Positions 8,620 through 16,256 of a stretch of 33,650 nt of DNA are shown here, piece after piece (positions within the stretch are counted from its first letter, which is position 1; each line of letters starts with the position of its first letter). Under the pieces are notes generated by a model. That model searched no databases and was not told the DNA's origin. It worked only from the letters and a program-made list of their open reading frames with translations. A program made the position numbers and the translations under genes. Origin of the DNA: Mariprofundaceae bacterium (GTDB lineage: Bacteria > Pseudomonadota > Zetaproteobacteria > Mariprofundales > Mariprofundaceae); contig JALUXN010000281.1 in assembly GCA_027018975.1 (NCBI GenBank), positions 1 through 33,650 on the forward strand, read 5' to 3'.

Positions 8620-8785
8620 GTAACTATTCATCTCATCCCACGCTTTGCTCGCTAGCTGCGTTGAACATGCTCATGTGCAGCACAGCACACTGCGCGTGTT
8701 CGCCTTGCTATCGAACGAAGCGTGGGCGATCTGAACAGTTCCAGTGTGTAGTTGAAGAGCGACTCAGGTCGCGTTGCAAACACCC
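8620..8785 (+). repeat. Dispersed intergenic repeat, copy 1 (long form)
   Basis: GTAACTATTCATCTCATCCCACGCTTTGCTCGCTAGCTGCGTTGAACATGCTCATGTGCAGCACAGCACACTGCGCGTGTTCGCCTTGCTATCGAACGAAGCGTGGGCGATCTGAACAG...GCGACTCAGGTCGCGTTGCAAACACC aligns to the reverse complement of 28304..28446. Confidence 0.9.
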
Positions 8786-8790
8786 AACGA

Positions 8791-8829
8791 TTGAGTAACA
8801 AAATGGTAGCCCACCATTTTGTTACTCAA
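8791..8829. repeat. Perfect 17-bp inverted repeat with 5-nt loop
   Basis: TTGAGTAACAAAATGGT-AGCCC-ACCATTTTGTTACTCAA, between repeat copy 1 and argC. Confidence 0.95.
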
Positions 8830-8904
8830 GAGTTACCATTTGATGGTTTTGCCGGAATCGTGGCATGCCATGACAAACCCAGCCGGCCTACGTAATATGC
8901 GCCG

Positions 8905-9936
8905 ATGACGATTCCTGTGGCGATACTTGGTGCGACCGGCTATACCGGCGCTGAACTGATCCGTTTGATTGAACACCACCCCCATTTTGAGGTCGCCCAT
9001 CTCGGTGCCCATTCGCAGGCCGGCAAGCTGGCGTCGGCGGTGTTGCCCGGCTGTGCTGGACGGGTCGGTGAGATGACCTTGGCGGCGGCTGATGCGGTGC
9101 TGGATGCGGCGATCGAGCTGGTCTTCACCGCCCTGCCGCATGGTGCTGCGGCCAATAGTGTGGCGCAGGCGTTGGACGCCGGTAAAAAGGTGGTCGATCT
9201 CTCCGCCGATTTCCGCCATCAGGATGCCGACACCTACAAGGCCGCCTATGGCCTCGATCATCCTCACAAAGAGCTGTTTGCATCCGCCGTCTATGGCCTC
9301 TGCGAACATGCCCGAGCGGCGGTGGCCGACACGCGCTTGGTGGCTAATCCCGGCTGTTACCCCACCTCGACACTGCTGCCGCTGATTCCGCTGCTCAAAG
9401 CGGGGGTGCTGGCCGATGTGCCGATTATTGTCGATGCCAAATCGGGCAGCTCCGGTGCCGGCCGTTCCGCCAAAACCGACCTGCTCTATTGCGAGCTCAA
9501 CGAGTCGGTGAAAGCCTACGGTCTGCCGCGCCACCGCCACGCATGGGAGATGGAGGAGTGGGCAGCAGGCTTCTCCGGCCAAGCGATCCAAGTGCGCTTT
9601 GTGCCCCATATTCTGCCCATGAATCGCGGCATGCTGACCACTCTGCATCTGAGCGGGCGTGACACCGCCAGCTGGCATGCGCTGCTCAGCGATGCCTACC
9701 GCGATGAATCGTTTGTGCGCGTGCTGCCGGCCGGTCAGCTGCCTTCAACTGCCGGAGTCAGCGGCAGCAACCGCTGCGACATCGGCGTGGCCACACTCAG
9801 TGACAGCGAAGCGGTGATGGTCAGCTGTATCGACAATTTGCTCAAGGGCGCCTCCGGTCAGGCCATCCAGAATGCCAATCTGATGTTCGGCCTCGACGAA
9901 ACCAGCGGCCTCTCCGCCCACGCCCTCTGGCCCTGA
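8905..9936 (+). CDS. argC: N-acetyl-gamma-glutamyl-phosphate reductase
   Basis: 343 aa; VAILGATGYTGAELIRLIEHHPHFEV, VDLSADFR, ANPGCYPTSTLLPLIPLLK, SGSSGAGRS. Confidence 0.97.
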   Translation: MTIPVAILGATGYTGAELIRLIEHHPHFEVAHLGAHSQAGKLASAVLPGCAGRVGEMTLAAADAVLDAAIELVFTALPHGAAANSVAQALDAGKKVVDLSADFRHQDADTYKAAYGLDHPHKELFASAVYGLCEHARAAVADTRLVANPGCYPTSTLLPLIPLLKAGVLADVPIIVDAKSGSSGAGRSAKTDLLYCELNESVKAYGLPRHRHAWEMEEWAAGFSGQAIQVRFVPHILPMNRGMLTTLHLSGRDTASWHALLSDAYRDESFVRVLPAGQLPSTAGVSGSNRCDIGVATLSDSEAVMVSCIDNLLKGASGQAIQNANLMFGLDETSGLSAHALWP

Positions 9937-9977
9937 ACCCGCTGATCGCAAAACTCCCGCCGCAGCTGCGCACAGGC

Positions 9978-10670
9978 GTGACGCAGGCTGTGGCGTGGCT
10001 GCTCGCCTGCTGCGGCCGTTTCCAGCAGCTGATCTGGCTGGGCGTCGCACTGCTGGCGATCATCATGCTGGTCACCATCGCAGTTGCCATGCAGCGCCCC
10101 GCCTCCACGCCCAATTTGCGCGCAGAGATCCAGCAACTGCGGCAGCAACAGCGTACCGGCGAAGAAAAACTGGCTGAAGCCGAGGCGTTGCTGGCCATGC
10201 GAGACAGCCAAATCGCCGCGATGCAGCAGCAGTTCGCCGACCAACAGCAGCAGATCGAACAGCTGCAGGCCAGACTCGCCCTGTTCAACGATGTGCTGGC
10301 CGGTCGCAAGGTCGCCGGCATCCATTTTCTGCATGCCAAGGCGAGCTGGCAGGGGCAGTCGATCCGCTACCGGCTGGCGATCGTCAAGGGCAAGAGCTAC
10401 CCGCGCTGGGTGATCGGCCGGCTGCAGTTTACCTTGAGCGACAAGGCGGATCACCAGATCATCCTGCAACCGCCCAAAGCGAAAAACAGCGGCTACAAGA
10501 TCGAGATGCAGGAGCAGGCATTCATTGAAGGGCAACTGACGTGGCAACAGGATTGGCCGCCGACCCAGATGACCATCACTCTGATCGACCACGCCAAGCA
10601 CGCGCGCGGGCACATCACCATCCCCGTCATCGCAGTCTCACCGACCACCAACACAAGGAGTCAGCCATGA
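9978..10670 (+). CDS. Single-pass membrane protein with coiled coil (DUF6776-like, tentative)
   Basis: N-terminal TM (LIWLGVALLAIIMLVTIAVAM), then a Q/E/A-rich coiled coil and a beta-rich C-terminal domain; GTG start. Confidence 0.65.
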   Translation: MTQAVAWLLACCGRFQQLIWLGVALLAIIMLVTIAVAMQRPASTPNLRAEIQQLRQQQRTGEEKLAEAEALLAMRDSQIAAMQQQFADQQQQIEQLQARLALFNDVLAGRKVAGIHFLHAKASWQGQSIRYRLAIVKGKSYPRWVIGRLQFTLSDKADHQIILQPPKAKNSGYKIEMQEQAFIEGQLTWQQDWPPTQMTITLIDHAKHARGHITIPVIAVSPTTNTRSQP

Positions 10671-11200
10671 TCTACCCCTACCGCCACTGGCAGCCAGAGA
10701 TTGATCCGAGCGCCTTCATTGCCCCCAGCGCCGATGTGATCGGCCGCGTCACCATTGGCGCGGATGCGAATATCTGGCACCAGAGTGTACTGCGCGGCGA
10801 TGTGCATGACATCGTCATCGGCGCGCGCTCGAACATTCAAGATCACAGCACCCTGCACACCAGCGACGGCGTCACCCCCTGCATCGTCGGCGATGATGTC
10901 ACCGTCGGCCATCGGGTGATCCTGCATGGCTGCGAGATTCAGGATGGCTGTCTGGTCGGCATGGGCTCGATCATCATGGATCAGGCGGTACTCGAAGCCG
11001 GCTGCCTGCTCGCCGCCGGCTCACTGGTCACCGAGCGCAAGGTGCTCAAGGGCGGCTTCCTCTACGCCGGCTCGCCCGCACGCGAAATCCGGCCACTGCG
11101 CGACGAGGAGAAAGCCTTCCTGCAACGCTCTGCCGCCCACTACGTCGAAGTCGCCCGCCACCATCAACAAGCGCTGCAAGCAAGCGGACAAGTATCATGA
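10667..11200 (+). CDS. Gamma carbonic anhydrase family protein (left-handed beta-helix, YrdA-like)
   Basis: ATG at 10667; hexapeptide-repeat protein PSAFIAPSADVIGRVTIGADANIWHQSVLRGDVHDIVIGARSNIQDHSTLHTSDG...VTVGHRVILHGCEI. Confidence 0.9.
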   Translation: MIYPYRHWQPEIDPSAFIAPSADVIGRVTIGADANIWHQSVLRGDVHDIVIGARSNIQDHSTLHTSDGVTPCIVGDDVTVGHRVILHGCEIQDGCLVGMGSIIMDQAVLEAGCLLAAGSLVTERKVLKGGFLYAGSPAREIRPLRDEEKAFLQRSAAHYVEVARHHQQALQASGQVS

Positions 11201-12147
11201 AGAGCAACCGCTACGCCGCCATCGACTGCGGCACCAATACCTTCCGCCTGCTCATCGCCACGCCCGCCGACGCAGGACACCCGACGCCGTGGCAGATTCT
11301 CTACTACGGCCACCATATTCCGCGCCTCGGCGAGGGTTTGCAGGCTAGCGGCCAGCTCTGTGAGGCGGGGATGCAGCGCGCTGTGACCGCCTTTGCCGAT
11401 TTTGCGGCGGCGATGGATCGCTATGACGTACCGGCCGATCATCGCTTGGCCTGCGCGACGGCTGCGGTGCGTGAGGCCGCCAATGGCGAGGCGTTTTGTC
11501 AGCGGGTGCTGCGTGAGACGGGGATTGCACTACAGGTGATTGCCGGCGAAACCGAGGCGGCGTGGTCGCTGCGCGGCGCCTGCGCGGTGCTCAAGCGGCA
11601 GGTGCAAGCGGATATGCTGCTCTTCGATATTGGCGGCGGCAGCACAGAGTTCATTCGCGCCCGCGATGCGCGTCAACGGGATGCGATCAGCCGCAAAATG
11701 GGCGTGATCAAACTGACCGAGGCGCATCTGCAGAGTGACCCTCCGGCAACTAGCGACTACGAGGCGATACAGGCCGCTGTTTCACAACATCTGGCGGCAG
11801 TAGAGGCATTCTGGCCGGATCACACCCCACCCAGACACCTCGTCGGCACCGCCGGCACCATCACCACGCTGGCCGCCACTGCGCTCGATATGGCCGAATA
11901 TGATACCGACCGCATCAACAACTACCGCATGAGCCGCGAAAACTTCCTACAACTGCGCGAGCGCCTGCTCGCCCTCACCAACGCCGAGCGCGCCGCCATG
12001 GCCTCCATCGAATCCGGCCGCGAAGATCTGATCATCGCCGGCACCGCCATTGTCGATACCGTCATGCGCCGCTGGCACTACGATCACATCACCGTCCTCG
12101 ATGCCGGCCTTCTGGAAGGGATCTGGCTGGCGGTGCAGGCAGGATGA
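11197..12147 (+). CDS. Ppx/GppA phosphatase family protein (exopolyphosphatase/pppGpp phosphohydrolase)
   Basis: AAIDCGTNTFRLLIA, ACATAAVREAANGEAF, GETEAAWSLRGA, LLFDIGGGSTEF, GTAGTITTLAA. Confidence 0.92.
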   Translation: MKSNRYAAIDCGTNTFRLLIATPADAGHPTPWQILYYGHHIPRLGEGLQASGQLCEAGMQRAVTAFADFAAAMDRYDVPADHRLACATAAVREAANGEAFCQRVLRETGIALQVIAGETEAAWSLRGACAVLKRQVQADMLLFDIGGGSTEFIRARDARQRDAISRKMGVIKLTEAHLQSDPPATSDYEAIQAAVSQHLAAVEAFWPDHTPPRHLVGTAGTITTLAATALDMAEYDTDRINNYRMSRENFLQLRERLLALTNAERAAMASIESGREDLIIAGTAIVDTVMRRWHYDHITVLDAGLLEGIWLAVQAG

Positions 12148-12249
12148 TAAGTGGGCACGACAGGGCGGGGCATCGAACGTAGCGCGCTCCGTTCATTCAG
12201 CGTCTGCGATTAGCGTTTTATCTGCATCAGCGAAAAGAGCATCTGCTCG

Positions 12250-13386
12250 CTACGATCCCCCTGAGTTCGACAGACGCCCAGGGCGCTCGAGCATGATGGT
12301 GATCAGTTGCACCGGCTGCTGTTTTTGCAGGTAGGGCGCCAGCGGAATGATCTGTTGGCGGGTGTGGTGGTCGAAATAGAGGCGGATCGCATCATCGGCT
12401 TGCAGATCGCTCACGATGTAGGTGGTGCCACCGTTGCTGTAGAGGCCGGAACGCAGTGAGCAACATTGATCCAGCGCGCTTTTTTTATGGGGATGCTGGA
12501 GATGAAAACGCTCAATGTCGCCATCGGCAAAGGTGATGCCGTGCGCGGAGTCGGCATATTTGAAGCGTATCCATAGTTCACGACTGGCCGGCGCCAGCGT
12601 CAATGGTGGCAGTGTGCCATCTTTGAGGAAACGCATAGCCCATGGCTCATTGATTCGTTGCCCCAGATGGTGGTCGCCATCAATGGCCGCATTGAGGGCA
12701 CCGGGCAGCCAGGCGTGTGCAGGGGTAACCACGGCATCGCCGCCGAACTGTTTGCTCTCCGCCTTGGCATAGACATTCAATGCCAGCTTACCCTCCAGCT
12801 CACTGCCATCGGCGCTGTTTAGATCCCACAAAAAATCGCTGCCAGGCAACATCTCTTGGGCCTGAATGTTGCCGGAACTGGAGAGTGAGATGGTGCCGAG
12901 ATCCACCAAGAAATCGGCGACGCTGCTGCCGAAATGGGGGCCGGAGAGCAGCAAGATCCGCCGCACCGGATTGTTCCGGTGGTGCAGCAGATATTGGCGC
13001 ATCAACAGCGTGCCCATACTGTGGGCAACTACATCGACCTGTTGATAGGTGTCGAGATAAATATCCAGATGCTCTTCCAACACCTCGATAGGGGGGTACT
13101 GATTGGCGACGATGCCGGTGCGATAGTTGAAGAGGTAGATGTCGCGCTGCAGCGCCGCCTCCATCTTCATCAGGGTGCGGGGATCAGGCCATGTGGACTC
13201 GCCACCATTCCAGCCGTGGATCAGCACAATCGGTACGGCATCGGGATAATCTGCCTGTACCTGCTGTTCGTAGGCCTCCCATGTGTCCCAAAGGTCGCTG
13301 ACTTGTTGTTGCGAGCTTTTGCCAGCACAACCGCTGAGCAACAACACAAGCGCTATGCCCCAACAGTGGATGAAACCGCCTCTCAT
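12250..13386 (-). CDS. Lipoprotein alpha/beta hydrolase
   Basis: Lipobox LLLSGCAG; VPIVLIHGWNGGESTW oxyanion region; VVAHSMGTLLMRQYLL nucleophile elbow. Start set to MRGGFIHCW (complement at 13384-13386). Confidence 0.8.
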   Translation of the reverse strand: MRGGFIHCWGIALVLLLSGCAGKSSQQQVSDLWDTWEAYEQQVQADYPDAVPIVLIHGWNGGESTWPDPRTLMKMEAALQRDIYLFNYRTGIVANQYPPIEVLEEHLDIYLDTYQQVDVVAHSMGTLLMRQYLLHHRNNPVRRILLLSGPHFGSSVADFLVDLGTISLSSSGNIQAQEMLPGSDFLWDLNSADGSELEGKLALNVYAKAESKQFGGDAVVTPAHAWLPGALNAAIDGDHHLGQRINEPWAMRFLKDGTLPPLTLAPASRELWIRFKYADSAHGITFADGDIERFHLQHPHKKSALDQCCSLRSGLYSNGGTTYIVSDLQADDAIRLYFDHHTRQQIIPLAPYLQKQQPVQLITIMLERPGRLSNSGGS

Positions 13387-13521
13387 GGTCGAAGATTGTT
13401 CACTGATCACTGTGCGAGTCAATCTTTCCGACAATAAATCACGATTCCCGGTGTCTGCTGCCCCACATTCAGCCACATGCTGGAGCTGTTCGTTTCACTT
13501 GCTGCTCTCGGGATATGGCGG

Positions 13522-14940
13522 CTACTTGACGCGGCCGTAATTGTCCTCGAAGCGTTCGATATCATCTTCGCCTAGATAGTCGCCGACCTGTACCTCGATC
13601 AGTTGCAGCGTGACTTTGCCACGGTTCTCCAATCGGTGGGTTTCACCGATGGGGATGTAGGCGCTGCCGTTTTTTGGCACGGTTTTGATCATTTCACCAC
13701 AGGTGACTGTCGCAGTGCCGGCGACGACCACCCAGTGTTCGGAGCGGTGTTGGTGTGCCTGCAGGCTGAGTCGGGCGCCCGGCTCTACTTCGATGCGTTT
13801 GAGCTTGTAGCCCTGATTGTGATCTTCCAGCACCGTGTAGCTGCCCCATGGGCGGCGCACGGTGACATGTTCGAGGTGATAGCTGCTGTCGCCATCGGAT
13901 TTGAGCGCTTGGACAATTTCACGTACCCGCTGACTCTCGCCTGTTTTGCAGAGCAGGATCGCATCGGGCGTCTCGACGGCAATGATACCGTCCAGTCCAA
14001 CAGCGGCGATCAGGCTCTTTTCGCTGCGTAGCAGAGAATTTTTGCAGTCGATCGCCAGGACATTGCCGATGATCTCATTCTCATTTTCGTCCCGCACGCC
14101 GATTTCGCGTACCGCATCCCAACTGCCGACATCCGACCAGCCAATATCGGCCGCCACCAGCGAGACAATCTCCGAGCGCTCCATGACACCGTAATCGATC
14201 GAAATATCCGGCATCAGATGGAACTGTTCACGCAACACCTCCTGCCAGAGTTCGCCGTTATTCCAGCGTTGACGCATCGCTTCCAGTTGCTGCCACAGTT
14301 CCGGCAGATAGCGTTTGATCTCAGCGAGAATCACGGATGCTTTCCAGACAAACATCCCGGAGTTCCAGAAATAACCACCCTCATCCAGCATCCGTTTGGC
14401 TGTTGGCAGATCCGGCTTCTCCACAAAGCGGATCACCGGATGTACATCACCATCACCCACTTCGGCTTGAATGTAGCCAAAGCCGGTTTCCGGATGCTCC
14501 GGCACGATACCGAAGGTCACCAGCCGCCCCTGCTCCGCCTCCTGCGCGGCAATTCGCAGGCAGTGCTGAAATGCCTGCTTCTGCGTCACCACATGGTCGG
14601 CCGGTAGTACCACCATGGTCGGATCATGCACATCGCTTATGTCTTGCAGCAGCGCTGCGGCAATGGCCACCGCCGGCGCTGTATTGCGGCCGCACGGCTC
14701 GAGGATGGTATTCAAACCATCGAGTTCAGAGAACGCTTCGCCTGTGGCGTGTGCCTCGCCGGTCACCACCCAGACATGTTCTGGTGCCACCGTCGGGCTC
14801 AGGCGGTCGATCGTCGCACCGAGCATACTCTGTTCACCGTTGAGGCAGAGAAACTGTTTGGGCAACTGTTGACGGGAGAGTGGCCATAATCGTGAACCGG
14901 AGCCTCCGGCCAACACGACGGCATAGATAGATTCAGACAT
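13522..14940 (-). CDS. manC: Mannose-1-phosphate guanylyltransferase/mannose-6-phosphate isomerase (type II)
   Basis: AVVLAGGSGSRLWPLSRQQLPKQFLCL pyrophosphorylase motif; FVEKPD; C-terminal PMI-like cupin (RPWGSYTVLED, LQAHQHRSEHWVVVAGTA). Confidence 0.95.
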   Translation of the reverse strand: MSESIYAVVLAGGSGSRLWPLSRQQLPKQFLCLNGEQSMLGATIDRLSPTVAPEHVWVVTGEAHATGEAFSELDGLNTILEPCGRNTAPAVAIAAALLQDISDVHDPTMVVLPADHVVTQKQAFQHCLRIAAQEAEQGRLVTFGIVPEHPETGFGYIQAEVGDGDVHPVIRFVEKPDLPTAKRMLDEGGYFWNSGMFVWKASVILAEIKRYLPELWQQLEAMRQRWNNGELWQEVLREQFHLMPDISIDYGVMERSEIVSLVAADIGWSDVGSWDAVREIGVRDENENEIIGNVLAIDCKNSLLRSEKSLIAAVGLDGIIAVETPDAILLCKTGESQRVREIVQALKSDGDSSYHLEHVTVRRPWGSYTVLEDHNQGYKLKRIEVEPGARLSLQAHQHRSEHWVVVAGTATVTCGEMIKTVPKNGSAYIPIGETHRLENRGKVTLQLIEVQVGDYLGEDDIERFEDNYGRVK

Positions 14941-14970
14941 AAACTGCTCCTTGGGCATGGGTAAATTGCA

Positions 14971-16248
14971 TCAGCTGTTCAACTGCTCTGTCTTGGTTTG
15001 AAACTCCCGGCTGAGGCGGAATGTGATCAGCAGCCAGATCAAACAGAGACTGACATTCACACCGACGAGAAAGGTGGTGCTCTTGGCCAGCACCGACATC
15101 ACCAGGAAAATCAGCCCGCCCTGAATCAGATCACCAAAGCGGGTGAAGAAGGTGTTCACCGCCAGCATCCCCTCATAGCGTGTGAAGCGATCCAGCGGTA
15201 GGAAGAGGATCTGTTTGGTGGTGTTGGCTACCGAATAGTCGATACTGTTATCGGCTACCTTGACAATGGCAAACCATGCCAGCACCGGCCAGGCCAGCAC
15301 GGAGAAATACATCACCAGATTGATCGCCGCCAGGCTGATCAATGTGCCGCCCACGCCGATCCAGCGATAGAGCGGGCGCACCAGAAAGGCTTGGAGCAGC
15401 AGGGTGGCGATATTCACGAAGAGATAGAAGGTGGAATAAAACTCGCCGATCTGCTCGCCGCTTTTCTCCGCGACAACAAAATCGGCCAGCACAAACTCAC
15501 CGGTGGAGTTGATCAGATTCAGCATCACGACCGAAGCGGCGATCCAGCGTAGATAGGGGAGCGCGACGACTTTTTTCAAACCACCCAGCAGATGTTCGAT
15601 GGTATCATCCGCCTGTTCATCGTGATGATCATCGCGTAGTTGATCTTTGCTGCGCGGCATCACTACCGCGACCAGCAGCATTCCCATCGCCACAATCATC
15701 AGGCCGTAGGCGCCCAGTTCATGATAGAGGCCTTTGGCGACCATCGAGCCGATCATCGCGCCCGAAGAGCCTCCGATGGCGATGTAGGAGGTAAGCCGCG
15801 TCCCCTTCTCCACGCCGTGGTAGTCGCTGACCAGCGTCCAGAATTGCGACACCTGCAGCACAGAGAAGATGCCGAGCCAGACAAAAAACATCACTCCGAT
15901 ATTCAGCCCCATCTGCCCCAATACGTAGAAGAGCACGATATTGCTGATCAAAAACAGCGTAACCACCTGAAACAGCCGATCGCCGTGCACATGCCGAATC
16001 ACCCGGCTGTAGAAGGGTACGATCATCAGTAGAATCGCCGCCTGCCCGGTCAGGGCATAACTGCGCACCAGCGCGCTGCCGCTGGCGAGTACCAGTTCCT
16101 CGCGCACCGGCTTCATCAGGTAGTAGGCGAAGAGAATCAGGAACAGACGGATTGCAAATAGCAGCGTCGCCTGCCCTTCGGCGCTGCGCAGATCGAGCCA
16201 GCACTGCGCCAGTTGCTGCTTGATTTTTGGCAACATGCCCTGCTCCAT
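14971..16248 (-). CDS. ATP/ADP translocase-like (NTT/Npt-type) MFS carrier
   Basis: FAYYLMKPVREELVLASGSALVRSY, FWTLVSDYHGVEKGTRLTSYIAIGGSSGAMIGS, SIDYSVANTTKQILFLPLDRFTRYEGMLAVNTFFTRFGDLIQGG resemble the Npt1/Npt2 family; about 10-12 TM. Confidence 0.8.
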   Translation of the reverse strand: MEQGMLPKIKQQLAQCWLDLRSAEGQATLLFAIRLFLILFAYYLMKPVREELVLASGSALVRSYALTGQAAILLMIVPFYSRVIRHVHGDRLFQVVTLFLISNIVLFYVLGQMGLNIGVMFFVWLGIFSVLQVSQFWTLVSDYHGVEKGTRLTSYIAIGGSSGAMIGSMVAKGLYHELGAYGLMIVAMGMLLVAVVMPRSKDQLRDDHHDEQADDTIEHLLGGLKKVVALPYLRWIAASVVMLNLINSTGEFVLADFVVAEKSGEQIGEFYSTFYLFVNIATLLLQAFLVRPLYRWIGVGGTLISLAAINLVMYFSVLAWPVLAWFAIVKVADNSIDYSVANTTKQILFLPLDRFTRYEGMLAVNTFFTRFGDLIQGGLIFLVMSVLAKSTTFLVGVNVSLCLIWLLITFRLSREFQTKTEQLNS

Positions 16249-16256
16249 CGTATCCC

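Noticed and set aside
8620-8785. Integron attC-like site, because of the folded repeat structure
   Set aside because: No convincing RYYYAAC/GTTRRRY core boxes, no integrase and no cassette-like gene organisation.
8526-8798. Short ORF containing LAALNMLMC-type peptide (similar ORF at 28334..28642)
   Set aside because: Both are translations of the dispersed repeat; similarity comes from the DNA element, not a protein family.
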